A DNA stretch of 64,000 bases from Acrasis kona (GCA_026419775.2 JAOPGA020001408.1:62001-126000), one strand, 5' to 3'. Counted from the first letter of the stretch, positions 39,543-51,261 are shown. The notes: generated from the letters alone by a model not told the origin. A program made the numbers and translations.

Positions 39543-40937
39543 TTAATACAACAAGTATTTAGAACGTCTCTTTTTGAATTCCTCCAAACAATTCGACCAC
39601 GATTCCACAATGTCCGGAACAGGTTTCCTTGCTCGCAGATCTTTTAATAATTGATCTGTCCCAACCAATTTGTTCATATAGTCGGCCGATATATTTAATT
39701 GATCCTCTCCATAAAGCTCTAACAGCGATTGAAGCAAGACGACGGCCATCGGAATGGATCTGGTAGATTCGTAGATTGGCGGGTGAGTCATGACCAAGCG
39801 CACGCCATAGCATTGCTTGCCACGATGGGGACCTGAATCCGGCGTAAAGTAAGTGGGAATCAAGTGCACGTGTTCAAAATAATGAGCCACCCTCTGATCC
39901 GAACACTTTTCGCTCACCTTCTCTGCAAATCGGATGCCATCTATAAACGGCGCGCCTATCAACTGGAAGGGAGTGGAGGTGCCGCGGCCAAGAGAAAGAT
40001 TGGTCGCCTCGAACAAAACAACACCAGGATAGATCATGGAAGTCAAGTGAGTTGGGAGATTTGGACTTGGAGGCAACCATCTGGCATTACCATACACTAA
40101 TGGTTTGCGAGATATGGACACATTATCAGGACTACGTTGGGTGGGATCTGCTTGTTTAATATGTACAACATAAAGTTCGGGGTGATTTATTTCCATTTCA
40201 TGATTAAACATTCTGGCCAATTCACCCATGGTCATGGCGTGTTGCATGGGGATGCTCCATATGCCTATGAAACTAATGTGTTGATGTTCTAGGACGGGGC
40301 CCTGTACGTCATTATCGCGCGCTCCGATGGGATTGCTGCGATCAAGGATGACGAAAGGTATGCTCGCGTTTTTTGCAGACTTCAGGCACTCGACCATGGT
40401 GGATAAGTACGTGAAACAGCGCGTTCCTACGTCTTGTAGATCTAAAACGAGCATGTCCAGGTCTTTTAATTGTTCGTGTGAAGGACCGTATGTGTGGTTG
40501 TTATTGTATAGGGAGTAGACGTTTAATTTGGTGATGGGATCAGTGTAATCTTCGAATTTAACGCCAGGTCCATAGTTTCCACGAATACCGTGTTCTGGAG
40601 CGAAAAGTGCGTTCAATTTGATGCGAGGATGTAGTTTTCTGTGAAATAAAATGTCGATTGTTGATTCCAACTCGTGATTGACGCCCGAAGGGTTGGTTAC
40701 AAGCCCTATTCTCTTATCGTACAATAAATGTAAATCTCCATCGATTCCAGGCTTTACTGTTGGTGGTTCTGGTATTTCTATGCCCTTTGCGACGACTGTG
40801 AATATGATGCTCATTGAGACGGTGACGATAACGACTGCTATCGACATAATTGCAACTACTATTATTAAGGGTTGCATTCTTCTTTTGTTGATGTCATCAG
40901 ATGCTGGAAGCAGGGGCAAACTTGCTCTGTTGTTCAT
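39543..40937 (-). CDS. NamZ-type (DUF1343) exo-beta-N-acetylmuramidase homologue, type II membrane protein
   Basis: This intronless gene encodes 464 residues. A short polar head precedes one TM helix (IIVVAIMSIAVVIVTVSMSI, about 25-48), so the catalytic part would face the lumen or outside. The domain is full length DUF1343: RIGLVTNPSG, LFAPEHGIRGN, MLVLDLQDVGTRCFTYLSTM, ILDRSNPIG, the block YPGVVLFEATNLSLGRGTST, GAPFIDG and CYGVRL. In bacteria the founding member YbbC/NamZ of Bacillus subtilis removes MurNAc from peptidoglycan chains. In a phagotrophic protist the sensible inference is digestion of bacterial cell walls in phagosomes. The family is mainly bacterial, so transfer from bacteria is likely, although the codon use looks like that of the neighbours. 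Confidence is high for the family and moderate for the substrate. Confidence 0.88.
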   Translation of the reverse strand: MNNRASLPLLPASDDINKRRMQPLIIVVAIMSIAVVIVTVSMSIIFTVVAKGIEIPEPPTVKPGIDGDLHLLYDKRIGLVTNPSGVNHELESTIDILFHRKLHPRIKLNALFAPEHGIRGNYGPGVKFEDYTDPITKLNVYSLYNNNHTYGPSHEQLKDLDMLVLDLQDVGTRCFTYLSTMVECLKSAKNASIPFVILDRSNPIGARDNDVQGPVLEHQHISFIGIWSIPMQHAMTMGELARMFNHEMEINHPELYVVHIKQADPTQRSPDNVSISRKPLVYGNARWLPPSPNLPTHLTSMIYPGVVLFEATNLSLGRGTSTPFQLIGAPFIDGIRFAEKVSEKCSDQRVAHYFEHVHLIPTYFTPDSGPHRGKQCYGVRLVMTHPPIYESTRSIPMAVVLLQSLLELYGEDQLNISADYMNKLVGTDQLLKDLRARKPVPDIVESWSNCLEEFKKRRSKYLLY

Positions 40938-41114
40938 TTTTGCATCTCAATAAATGACTCTTTCTTTGTAAGTAGAAATTTTTTAGAGCAACAAACAACA
41001 GAATACAGACTAATAAAATAATTAATTGAACCTCTACTTAGAGAGATTTACTCGCTATTTAGACGTGAACCTGTTCTTTCACGTCAAAATAACTTTACAA
41101 AATCGTTTGGCCAA

Positions 41115-41797
41115 ATGGGACAATGTTGCTGGTCATCTGTCAACAACATTGATGTGGGTATGATTTTGAATTCTGACGTTCGTATTGACAGCAATATAAA
41201 GAGCAGTTGATAGGAGATGATGATGCCATAAGAGCACTAATAGGGGACTACGAAGACACCAACTATCATAGTGTTAAGACACCAATGTATGAACTACAAA
41301 GTATACAACCAAACGATTTCGAAGTGCTCAAAAATAGTTGCAATCGAAAATCTCTTGATAACCTGAAAACAGAGAATGTAGATTCCACCTCTTTCAATGT
41401 AGAGACAGATGCCCTTACTTGCACAGATATAACAATAGGAACAGGTGACGAGACGACAGAACACAATACTGGCATAACCTACTCCCCCATAGAAGTTATA
41501 CCTGCACAAGTCACTTTATCTAGTAACAGCGTAGTATTGTCTGAATCTTTACCTTCTGCTACCATAATAGACATTAAAAAACCTAATACAAGAAGAAAAT
41601 CTGTTAGGGAGCTTTCATCTCACTTCACACCACCCTCAAATATCAATAACAAAATCGAACAATCAAGTGTTGCTTCAAGTCTGCCATTATCACCATCTCG
41701 CCTTCCAATCACCAATTCGATTGCGAAAAAAATGAAAATGCTGGAGAATTCAAGAAGCCCAACCACACCTACAGAGATACAAAAAAGAAATATTTGA
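41115..41797 (+). CDS. small lipid-anchored protein (MGQCC start), unknown function
   Basis: Two exons (41115-41157, 41202-41797; intron 44 nt) give 212 residues. The start M-G-Q-C-C is a dual N-myristoylation/S-palmitoylation signal of the kind seen in Src-like kinases, G-alpha subunits and LAMTOR1. The remainder is Ser/Thr/Asn/Pro-rich with no recognisable fold, ending in a basic stretch (RRKSVRELSSHF, then SIAKKMKMLENSRSPTTP). LAMTOR1 also has a lipidated Cys pair and a disordered helical body, but I see no convincing alignment, so no homologue is named. A peripheral membrane adaptor is the most that can be inferred. The stop is TGA, not in a poly(A) signal. Confidence 0.6.
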
Positions 41798-41851
41798 TGG
41801 TAAAGTGAAGAACAATCCTTTCAAGGCTCAAGAAAAAGTTTAAATTAAAAT

Positions 41852-44379
41852 TTATGCAACATAATCAACACTTGTACCATCATCTGATCTCTTCAAATAG
41901 TCCCGCTCTATTAGGCTCTCAATCCTCTTCTTGATTTGTTTTAGATCTGGTTGGAATTTATCAGACACTTGTGCAATAACTTCCTTGATCAACAATTGGA
42001 TATTCATTGTTTTGCGAGTCTTCATGGTGCGAACTAGCGTGCCGTCGAGAGTCCATACACGATCGTTGTTTACATTCACAACAGTCTTTTTGACATCCTC
42101 TTCACTAGCTCTGGTCATTGGTATTTTTATTTTTACAGATTTGTGTTTGAACCCATCATTAACCTTGACTCTTGTATCCTCCTTCACGACCTGATCTGAT
42201 GTGTCTTGATACAAACATTGTAACAACGTATATTTTTTACTTGTAAGAGATGACAGGGTCCTCTTCACCGAGTCAAAATTTAAACTTGTGGCCTCCATCA
42301 ATTGGCTTATCGTAATCTCCTCCTGATCATTAAAAGGAAGCAAAATACACGCCTGATGCGTGCTAATCTCTAAAGTCTTTCTGGATGAACCAAACAAGGC
42401 ATCTAACTGCACAGTACTACGTCCATAAGCCCAATGCAACACTCTACGTTCATATTTGTTTTCATAAAAGGATTTGAACAAATTCTGGGCAACTGCAAGA
42501 GATCCATGCACACGCAACGAATCCTTCAAAGTAATAGGCCACGTTCCCATGGTCAACACAGTAACAGTCAAATCAATATTTATTTGGTCAGGATGATTTT
42601 GGTTCACATAATCAACATATTCTTGTTTCATATCAGTGGCCATCGTTTTATCGGACAACATTTTTTCCAACTTGTACAAATCCCCGCTCCCGCGATAATG
42701 CCATTTTAGTCTCGAGATCATCGTTCTTTCCTCCGCATCTTGATAACCACTCACTAGCAGTCTTTTTGCTAATTGCTTTCTGTACTCTTCTATGAATATA
42801 TCTTTATCGCTAAAGAACTGAACGTAACGAACCACCTTCTCCAAATCTTCATCCAAGTTTTCGGTTTTTCTCTTACGCAGCAGCTCGTCACAATAAAAGG
42901 CAAACAATTGTGCTGTTTTGATGCTGTGGGCTTCGTTCTTTTTGAAACTCAAATTACTAAAGTTCTTGAAACCCTGAGTGAGTGCTTTTTTAAAAGTCGA
43001 ATTGTTTTGGAATGGACCGGTCACTAATTGATCCATCTTGATGTGAAATTGAATGAGTTCGACTACGTAGGTATCCAAAAGTGATTTGACGAAGGAAGTA
43101 AATTCCTTGTTGGACGTGTTTGTGTACTTTTCGTGTATTTCGTTTCCGACTCTGGTGATAAAGTCTTGGAACATTTGTGCGATCGGAGCCGATCCATCCT
43201 CGATCCTGCTCATGAGAGAGTGAAGCCTTGCTAAATCTTGCACCTTGTCCTCCCTAATGAGAGCGTCCACTCCTGATCCTGTCATCTCTAGTAATTTCTT
43301 TTGGTTTACTGCAAGTAACTCTCCGTCCACAATGTTTGATAATTTTCTCATGTAGGATGGCGTAAGTATGCTGTTGAGTCTAAAGTCTTCTTCTTTGATT
43401 TTGATCTCTGAATTGACCAAGTACTCTGTGAAGCTGCATGTGGTCAACCATAATTCGGACAGGTTGTGATAGTATTGTTTGGTATCCGATTCCAAGTAGG
43501 GTTCAATCTCTTCAGTATATACCTGTGTATTGTCGTTGCTGTAATAGTACCAATCTTTATCCTCCGTGATGCCCATGTCTAGGAACAACTATAATGGTTA
43601 GTTGAGTTGATTATTATCATTCACAAACTAGAAGGGTCTCTTTTAAAAATGAACGATCTACAGTTGACGTTGTGGATAAATCTCGATCTTCTTTGAGCTT
43701 AGACCTTACAATGTTCCTTAGTTGCACTTTCAAACCGTCAAATATAATTTCTTTGAAAAGCCTGTATCCCTCGGTTTTTAATGTGTTCTTTTTTGCAGTA
43801 ATAACGTAGTACCGGTCCTGATGGTCATTTCAATTTTAGGTGTAGGTTATACGTACAAGGTAGTTGAATAGTCTGGAACAAAATTTAACAAATACATCAC
43901 GGTAGCTTTTCCATTGATACACAATGTTTTGTAGCATGTCTTCATTATGCTTGTCTTTTAGTTGAGGTAACAACCTTTCGGACAGGTACTCCCTTAGATA
44001 GCCTGAATAATGTTTATAAAGCTTTGCTACAAAGTAGTGGCAATCTGGGAGAGTGCAAAGATTATGTATCTTTCTGGTTTGTGTTAATTCCATATTTGCA
44101 GTACAATTACGTGACATTGAGTATATACTCCTCGTTGCTCCATGGTTTTTTGTTGGAGGTTCGATCTTGAACATGAACTTCCAGTTTGCGAAGCGAAGTT
44201 GATATTTGTACCCACACTTCTTTGAGGATTTTCCTCCTCTCCTGTTTGTCAAATTCATCGTCTATACATTCATTTTCGTCTAGGCTATCCTCATCAAGTA
44301 TATCTGTGCTGATTGTATGCGATTCCTTCTGTTTTTTATTTGAACTCTCACTTCCATCATCATCCCTTGTCCTCTTCAT
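41852..44379 (-). CDS. cullin, E3 ubiquitin ligase scaffold
   Basis: Four exons (44111-44379, 43857-44073, 43629-43817, 41852-43588; introns 37, 39 and 40 nt) give 803 residues. An acidic/basic head of about 55 residues (KRTRDDDGSE, DEDSLDENEC) precedes the cullin repeats; INLCTL-type and YLDRYYV-type segments are visible across the exon joins. The cullin homology domain includes VRYVQFFSDKDIFIEEYRKQ, LAKRLLVSGYQDAEERTMI and FNDQEEITISQLMEATSLN. The C-terminal winged helix carries the neddylation site in VRTMKTRK and ends in RDYLKRSDDGTSVDYVA. It would bind RBX1 and a substrate adaptor. The N-terminal repeat resembles CUL1/CUL3 but is too diverged to choose. The nuclear-localisation-like head is unusual for CUL1 and recalls CUL4. 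Confidence 0.92.
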
Positions 44380-44458
44380 GTTTTAGGGTTGTAACCAAAG
44401 CAAAATTAGAACGAACTTTCAAAAAATAAAATGAACGAGATTTGGATTGTTTTATGTT

Positions 44459-47400
44459 TTATTCATTGTCTTCATACTTATACTGTTCAATCAATTCAAT
44501 GTTTCTTGATGAAGACATCTCAGCAACAGGTGTACCTGGTGTGCCTGGTGTCATAGTATCCACAATCTCTCTGAATCTATCATTGTCCGATAGAATGTCA
44601 TCACTTGGAACAAGAAGCTCTGCTTCGTTACTTCTTCTATAAATAACACCCCTAACAACTTTTCCAATGGACTTGAGCAGAGGTCTTCTTGAAGTCGAAC
44701 TGTACCATTCGTTTCCTGACACAGCACGAACTGGACTCTGTAGGGCGTCCGAGTATGGAGACGCTATCAAACGATCAGCAACATGACCTCTGCTGTCGTA
44801 ATCCTGTAGTTCATGATACAACTGCCTGAAAACAAAAATATTCCTATACACCGACTTCCATATCAAATCTCTCATGAGTGCTATCGTGGTAGTTAGTATA
44901 ACTGTAGCCCAGTAGATTGGTGTACTCGATGCGTTCATAAACGCAAAATAAAATGGACCAGGGATCAAGCAATAAGCTGTGGCTACAAGGAAGAAACTCA
45001 GAAGACTACACCAATAAGTAGCATGATTCACTAGTGTAAAATGCCTGGTTTCCAGCACCAATTTGAAAGTAACAACCATAATTACACAAGTGTAGGATGC
45101 AAGACCAAGTCCATCAATATCAGTACCGTTGCCATGGTTATCGATAGCCTCGCCTCCAGAGTAACACAGATATGGAATGAAGAAGCACAAGAAGGAGTGA
45201 ATAAAAGAATTAATAGTATAACCCACAAACACTTTCAAATTCAAATGATAGTTTTGAGCGCCGTGCGCGTATAATTCTGGGAAACGAATAATATTATCAT
45301 CGCTCACATCCTTGTCCAACACACCAAAAAAGCCGATAGGAACACCAGTGAAGACGGTGTAAAACAAACTCAACAAGAAAGGTTCAAACAAGGTGGTGCC
45401 GCTGGCCCCATTGAAAATAAAAAACCACATTTGTACAACATTCAGAGCAATGCTCTTATAAATACTAAACAAAATCAACTTACTGACCCGACGGTAATTC
45501 CATCTTCCGTGGACCAATAACAGTTTTTGCAGAAATTTAAATTGTGCGAACGCATAATCAGATGCATTGCTCGCCTGCCTTCCTTCCTGACCAACTATAC
45601 CCACTCCAACGTGAGCAGTTCGGATCATACTCACATCATTAGCACCGTCACCAATTGCTAACGTAATACATTGAGGTAAGTGATCCCTGACCATATTCAC
45701 GATATTCGCTTTCTGATCGGGACTTACCCTACAACAAATTACACTTTTACAACAAAGACAAAATTTTAAAAAGTTCATGATGGACTCCACGTCATTACAG
45801 TAATCACCGAACAACATATCCAGCGCATCACCATCAATAACAACAGCTTTGGATTTACCATCGGGCTGCTGTTGACCCGAATGGTTTTGGATTTCGCTCA
45901 TTAATTCATTTTTATTTTTACAATTACTCAAATCACAAATCATGGTCTCGTGATCTAATATATTACATGCATAGCCGATCACAACGGCTGTTTCTTGTTT
46001 ATCTCCAGTCAACACCCACATTTTAACACCTGCACAATTTAAAATTTTTATTGTTTCTGGTACTTGATCTTGTAATAAATCTTGAATGGCAGTGACGCCC
46101 AATAATAATAAATCTTGTTCTATGCGGTCCATGGCATCTTGTAATAATTCTTTGCGATTGGAACACAGAGAAGTGGTTGCCGGGTGATACCAATCATCGT
46201 ACCATACTTGGTATTGATGTTCGCTGATGGTTTTATGACATATCACTAGCGTTCGCAGGCCTTGACCCGAAAATGATTTGAGTTGACTCAGAGTATTTTG
46301 ATCGTACTTTCTGGTTCGAATTCGTTTTTCTAGAACAGAGTCGGCACCCTTGCAAAATAAATGTATTTGACCATTCTGATCTTTCACTATGACGCTCATT
46401 CTTTTTCTCTCGTAGGAAAATTCTAAAAGTGCTAAAATCTCGTAGGTTCGTATTTGGTCGGAATGATTGTCTGTGCGGATAATGTTGGATTCGCGTTCTA
46501 ACAATCTGAAACCTCTTCTTGAGGCTCCTACTACTAATGCGAGTTCGTCTGGTGAGGAGGCTTGGTATTCGACTTGCTCGTTGCGGAGTTCAGGAACCAC
46601 GGTGTGACACAGACTGAGTGCTTCGAATAATTGATCGCATTGCTGATCACACTTTGAAAGATCGTCGTACGTGTTGCCGTTGGAAAGAGCTATTGATATC
46701 AAGTTCATTTGATTTTGTGTGAGTGTTCCTGTTTTGTCGGCAAAGATGTGTTCTACTTGACCCAAGTCATCTGTGAGGGAGGTTGATTTTGCGGACATGG
46801 GGTGGTCGGTTAGGTCGTGATACATTCCAATGTCTTGTTCTAAATGTAGCCTCGTTTGAAGTAGCCTTGCAATCTCCCTATCAATGTTAACATTTGATGT
46901 TGACTCTACTAACTTACAATGTGACGTATAATGCAAGAGGTACAAATTGTCCATACAACATAAAGTAACTAATGAAGCCTTGTAAAAACACAATAATTTC
47001 AGAGTCGTCATATCCACGCATCAAGTACCATGAGCTCCTATGGCTTCTATTCCAGATCAAGAGTGAAATGGCGCAGACGGTGTTGATCGTTGTTTGTATT
47101 ATGAATAGCAAAACAATAAACCGGTTGGTTATTGATTCCAATTTGCTGCTTTTGTGGGGTAGCTTTCTAGAGTTCATCATTATTCTGGAGTGTTTCCCAG
47201 TGTAAATAACAGCTCCACAGATCCAATCCGTGTTTTTGATGGTTGATCCCTAAAAGTGTTAAATCAATGTTCAAACCGAATGTTACCCTTAATAACAAAT
47301 TATCAACACGTAGAGCAATTTGAGAACCATCTTCTTGTTGCACAACACCGGCAAATTCATAAAGCTGCTTGTTTGGTCCTTCGCACACTATTGATTGTGG

Positions 47401-48035
47401 ATCAGCATTTATTGCTTCCTTCACTTTCAAGTTTGCCTCTCCATCTAGTTGTGACGTTTCTACGTAACACTTTCCTGTTGAGTTGCTTGAAGAGAGCATG
47501 ATCATGTCCGCGGGTATAGGTTCATCCCTTTTTAGTTTGATTACATCCCCGACGATGATGTCTTTCCATTTTATGGTTTCCTCATAGTCTGATGTGACTC
47601 TTATAGTTGTTTGATTGTTTATTGTTCTATCTGATAAATATCTGCCCTATCAATGTGAAATGCTTAACAATTTTGCCAACTTACAATGTCCTCGTACGCA
47701 TCCTTTACCATTTGCAGGATAACTACTACAATAAGCGCGATCGGTGTGCTCCATCTACCTGTCGGCGAAAGTCCAGAAAATAGCTGTATGCTACTCATAA
47801 ATAAAAAGTACAAATTCGCCACACGAGTGAATTGTTCGAACAAGTTCTTCGGTATAAAATTTATTGGATTGTATTTCGTTGTTGAAACTTGCAAGATTAG
47901 TGCGAGCAGGAAAAAACACTTACCTTGGTTGCCACAGAACTTGTTCTTCTGGGTGTGATTTACATATACAGTGCGGTTACCCGCTGGTATTCTATTCCAT
48001 GGAAGCCATTCTATGAGATCATCAATGATGGACAT
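44459..48035 (-). CDS. P4-type ATPase, phospholipid flippase
   Basis: Five exons (47924-48035, 47685-47887, 47287-47646, 46918-47249, 44459-46877), with introns of 36-40 nt, give 1141 residues. The ATG at 48035 is the first in frame after a stretch with only a GTG. P4 marks: RTVYVNHTQKN, the TM1-2 segment LFEQFTRVANLYFLF, LDGEANLK in the actuator domain (DGET in most members), DKTGTLTQ with the phosphorylated Asp near 370, GADSVLEKR, TGDKQETAV and GDGANDVSMIRTAHVGVGI. Ten TM segments can be counted. These pumps move aminophospholipids to the cytosolic leaflet in Golgi, endosome and plasma membranes, usually with a CDC50 partner, which is not in the window. The stop lies in AATAAA. Family call certain; lipid specificity unknown. 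Confidence 0.95.
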
Positions 48036-48301
48036 GAAATTGTTTTTAAAAAATATCAACTTTCTAAATAACACTTCTTTTCTTGTTCATTCGTAGATTT
48101 AGAAAAATAAGATCAATTTAGTCAACAGATGTCAGGACTACAATATCAAAAAGGACTTACGGTAGAATAGTCTGACATCACGATGATCAAGAAATAATTA
48201 TGAAGCGGACAAAATAAGGCATACTTTATCTGTTTAACCAAATGCCGACGATAGCTTTCATTGTTTTACTCGTGGTAGCCTGTAATTGTAACCAAAATCA
48301 A

Positions 48302-49608
48302 TTATTTATTTGTTCTTAGATCAACAATATTTACTCCAACCTGACAGTTATAATTCATTATAACATGCTCGCAATTCTCAAACAAGACCTCATCTAAATG
48401 ATCATGTTCTATCCCAAAATTTGGATTTTCTTGTAATATATGTTTGAGTTTTACCATTCCATGATCTTTTATTCTAAATACACCCACACTAAACAGTTGA
48501 TATCAACACAAAGTAGATAGCTTACTTTGGGTCATGTTTTGGAGAACACACGATAGCTATTGCCTCGGAGAGTGAAGATTGGTACCCAAACTGTGTTCTT
48601 AAATCTACACTTGATAAGAAAGCTGTTTGAGTTGGGTGAATCTAAAATATGTTATAAGTCGTAAATGAGCAGCTCACGTGTATCCATCCTATTGTTATAA
48701 GATTGTTTTCAAGTTGGTAGTTAAACAAGTCGATTTCATTTGTAGCGCAACAGCTGTCGCTGGTGCCACTTTGGTCTGGTATGAGTAAATGGGAGCATTT
48801 GTATTGCCCATTCTTGAAAGAGCCGCATAATATAGAACAGAACTCTATACCCTGGTCTAACTGTTTGAATCCGTAGCTCAAAAATTCATCTATGATACGT
48901 CTATTCAATACGACTTTTTTTAAAACCGAATCATGATTAACTTGACACGACTCTGGAGTTTTAGGTGTAGTGTAAATAGATGGTGAGGGACTCTTGTATA
49001 TGAATTAAATTTTGTGTGGTTCAAAACTTACTCGAGAGAGGATTATCGGTGAAATTTGTTTGACTGTGGGCCTGTCAATTGTATCGGCTTGTTGATTTTT
49101 TAAAGGCTTGGTAATAGCTTCTTTGTTGTTGTTAATTAGGCACGATGTTTCGTCTTTTCTTTGACATTTTTTTTCCTTTTCATCCAGTCTACGTAAGTAC
49201 GATCGATATAGCCCATCATTTTTGAGTTTTTCACAATTTTCTATACAGGTATCACATATCTCCTGTTATAAATTGTTTAAAAAATGATAACCTTACCCTT
49301 GAGACTGTATCTGTCTCATATTTCCAATAGGAGTCTTTTGCACTGTGGTGTTCAAGTATACCATTCCTGACCAAATTTATAAACTGTACAAGAGATATAA
49401 AATAAGATTCAAATTCTTGTGAATCTTTATGTCTTAATACCTAGGATTTGTTAGAATCGAATTTTGAAGAAATTACTGCGTCATAATAAACTTCGGCTTT
49501 GTATATTTCATTTATTATTGGGGATTTATCATCTGGTTCTATACATACTAAAGCTCCACTCTGCTTTACTAGACTCGTCCTATATGCGTCAAATGACTCC
49601 AGATCCAT
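48302..49608 (-). CDS. AMSH-like JAMM metalloprotease (K63 deubiquitinase)
   Basis: Six exons (49477-49608, 49297-49440, 49032-49262, 48678-48992, 48526-48641, 48302-48488) give 374 residues; the introns are 34-39 nt and all junctions keep frame. Residues 1-140 form a helical region resembling the USP8/AMSH dimerisation domain ([20 protein letters not shown]). A disordered linker precedes the JAMM domain (about 210-374). Its active site is split by an intron: [14 protein letters not shown] (274-287), which satisfies H-x-H-x7-S-x2-D, with the catalytic Glu expected in [21 protein letters not shown] is the AMSH-specific loop. AMSH removes K63-linked ubiquitin chains from endosomal cargo at ESCRT-0. 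The protein is short, without the STAM-binding PxVDRxxKP motif that I could see. The ATG at 49608 is the first available in frame. Confidence 0.92.
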
Positions 49609-50547
49609 GAGCTCAGCCTTTATTTCAAATAGAATCTTGCCAGATTGTAAAAGTAATAGTTGACATTATTTATAGAAAGCTCTTTGAAAGAAGCGTTAAA
49701 CCAAAGCGTTTATGCTGCTAAGAAAAGGAACAATCAATGTTCAAACGTGATCAAAGCGAAACTATAGGGTGTGCAAGGTTACGTAGTAAAAAAACACGGA
49801 ACGTTCATATTACAATAAAAAAGTATTAACCACGGATGGTATTCCTCTGATGTGTTGGAGGATGTCGTGGAAGATGCAAATATATCCCTCTATATGTATT
49901 GTGAGTAGCTTTAAGGACTTTTAAGGCGACTGGAAAAAGAAGAGACCGAAACTAACTCAGTAAATGCCAGCTTATCATGTAAACATTCGCGCAACAAAAT
50001 TATTGATGAGACTGTTTGACCATCGCAATTGTTGTAACCTGCCTAAACTAAAAGGTGCACAAAGAAAAAAACCTGCATTGGATGAATGGAAACCTACATT
50101 GGTGTAAACACCAATCGCGAACAATATTCAAAAAATAATCCTTGCATATTTCTTCATAAAAATTCTTGCAAGTTGTCCTATTTCCTATACGCTATTGTTC
50201 ATATCTCTTAGTGCCCAAAATTTATTTTGGTTTCAATCTACTCTTTATATACTGCTGTGATGGTGTGTGAAGTTTCAATCAATTTTATATTACCAATACG
50301 TCACTCTACAGGCGCTCAAAGGGATATATTAATTTTTTTTCCACACAGCACATTGAATAAATGTTAGCACGACAGGAGCTGAAACAAATTCACATTGTAA
50401 ATGAAGGAGAATTATGTCAATATCCGGTCCAGGAGAGTTTTAGGAGAAAAATGCACAACGACCATCCAGATAGGTCGACCCGGAGTGACCGGATTTTTCT
50501 GTAATTTAAAAGTGACCGTCGCTCACGTTCAATAATATTAAAACAAC
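49609..50547. other. intergenic gap with promoter-like end, no gene seen
   Basis: This 0.94-kb AT-rich stretch separates the divergent AMSH and intradiol dioxygenase genes. No exon chain or long reading frame was found on either strand and no tRNA was seen. The last 100 nt before the dioxygenase ATG are clearly more GC-rich. They hold the palindrome GGTCGACC (50473-50480) and two copies of AGTGACCG (50484-50491 and 50511-50518), 27 nt apart, which look like regulatory sites. Confidence 0.5.
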
Positions 50548-51261
50548 ATGAAGACAATCATCGTACTATTGGCCCTATTCGCTTTGTCTGCACTCTCACA
50601 AAAGTGCCCTGCCACAGCCAAGGATATCCTTGGTCCATACTACCAACCAGGCGCCCCAGTTAGAGATAACATTGTTTGCACAAACACACCCGCCTCTGAT
50701 AGACTTTACGTCACAGGTCAATTAACCGATACAAACTGCAGACCAATCCCACACGCTACCTTGGACATCTGGCACGCAGACGAGAGAGGTGAATACAGCC
50801 CTGGAGCTTCAGGCAAAAACTTCCAATGCAGATCAAAACTTACAACAGATGAGAACGGTAACTACAAATTCCTCACTATCTTCCCTGGACGTTACGATGA
50901 CGATGGCTACAGACCAGCACACATTCACTTCACCATTACTGGAGAGAAGTCACCCGTCAAGTTCGACACCTTCACCACTCAATTGTACTTCAACAAGGAC
51001 TACTACCTACACCCCAGAGATTCATGCAAGCGTTGCGGTTCTGGACACGCCTCATTGGTTGCAGACGTTGTCCATCTAGACGACATCAAGACCTACGTTG
51101 GTAAATGGGATATTCATCTCAACACCACTTCATCCGCCAACGACTTCCAGGTCGAAGATGCCAGCGGAAACTACAGAGAAGCAAAGGACAACATTATGCC
51201 AAAAGACGACCTTATTACCAGATTGATGAAGCAAATCATTGAGCTAAGAAAGCGTCAATAA
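50548..51261 (+). CDS. secreted intradiol ring-cleavage dioxygenase
   Basis: This intronless gene encodes 237 residues. The N-terminus is a classical signal peptide (KTIIVLLALFALSALS). The fold of protocatechuate/catechol dioxygenases follows: LYVTGQLTDTNCRPIPHATL, IWHADERGEYS, and RPAHIHF. The Fe(III) ligands expected of the family are present: Y83, Y116 (in FPGRYD), H125 and H127. There are eight cysteines, apt for disulphides in a secreted enzyme. Third codon positions favour C more than in neighbours, suggesting high expression. Intradiol enzymes open catechols between the hydroxyls using O2; secreted versions occur in fungi and mites. In this protist it may detoxify plant or bacterial phenolics. 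A bacterial or fungal origin by transfer is plausible. The stop is inside AATAAA, and a second AATAAA follows. Confidence 0.9.
   Translation: MKTIIVLLALFALSALSQKCPATAKDILGPYYQPGAPVRDNIVCTNTPASDRLYVTGQLTDTNCRPIPHATLDIWHADERGEYSPGASGKNFQCRSKLTTDENGNYKFLTIFPGRYDDDGYRPAHIHFTITGEKSPVKFDTFTTQLYFNKDYYLHPRDSCKRCGSGHASLVADVVHLDDIKTYVGKWDIHLNTTSSANDFQVEDASGNYREAKDNIMPKDDLITRLMKQIIELRKRQ

Noticed and set aside
44107-44258. GTCACG donor for cullin intron 1
   Set aside because: A GTAATT donor five bases further on with acceptor CAG gives the same frame and a better consensus.
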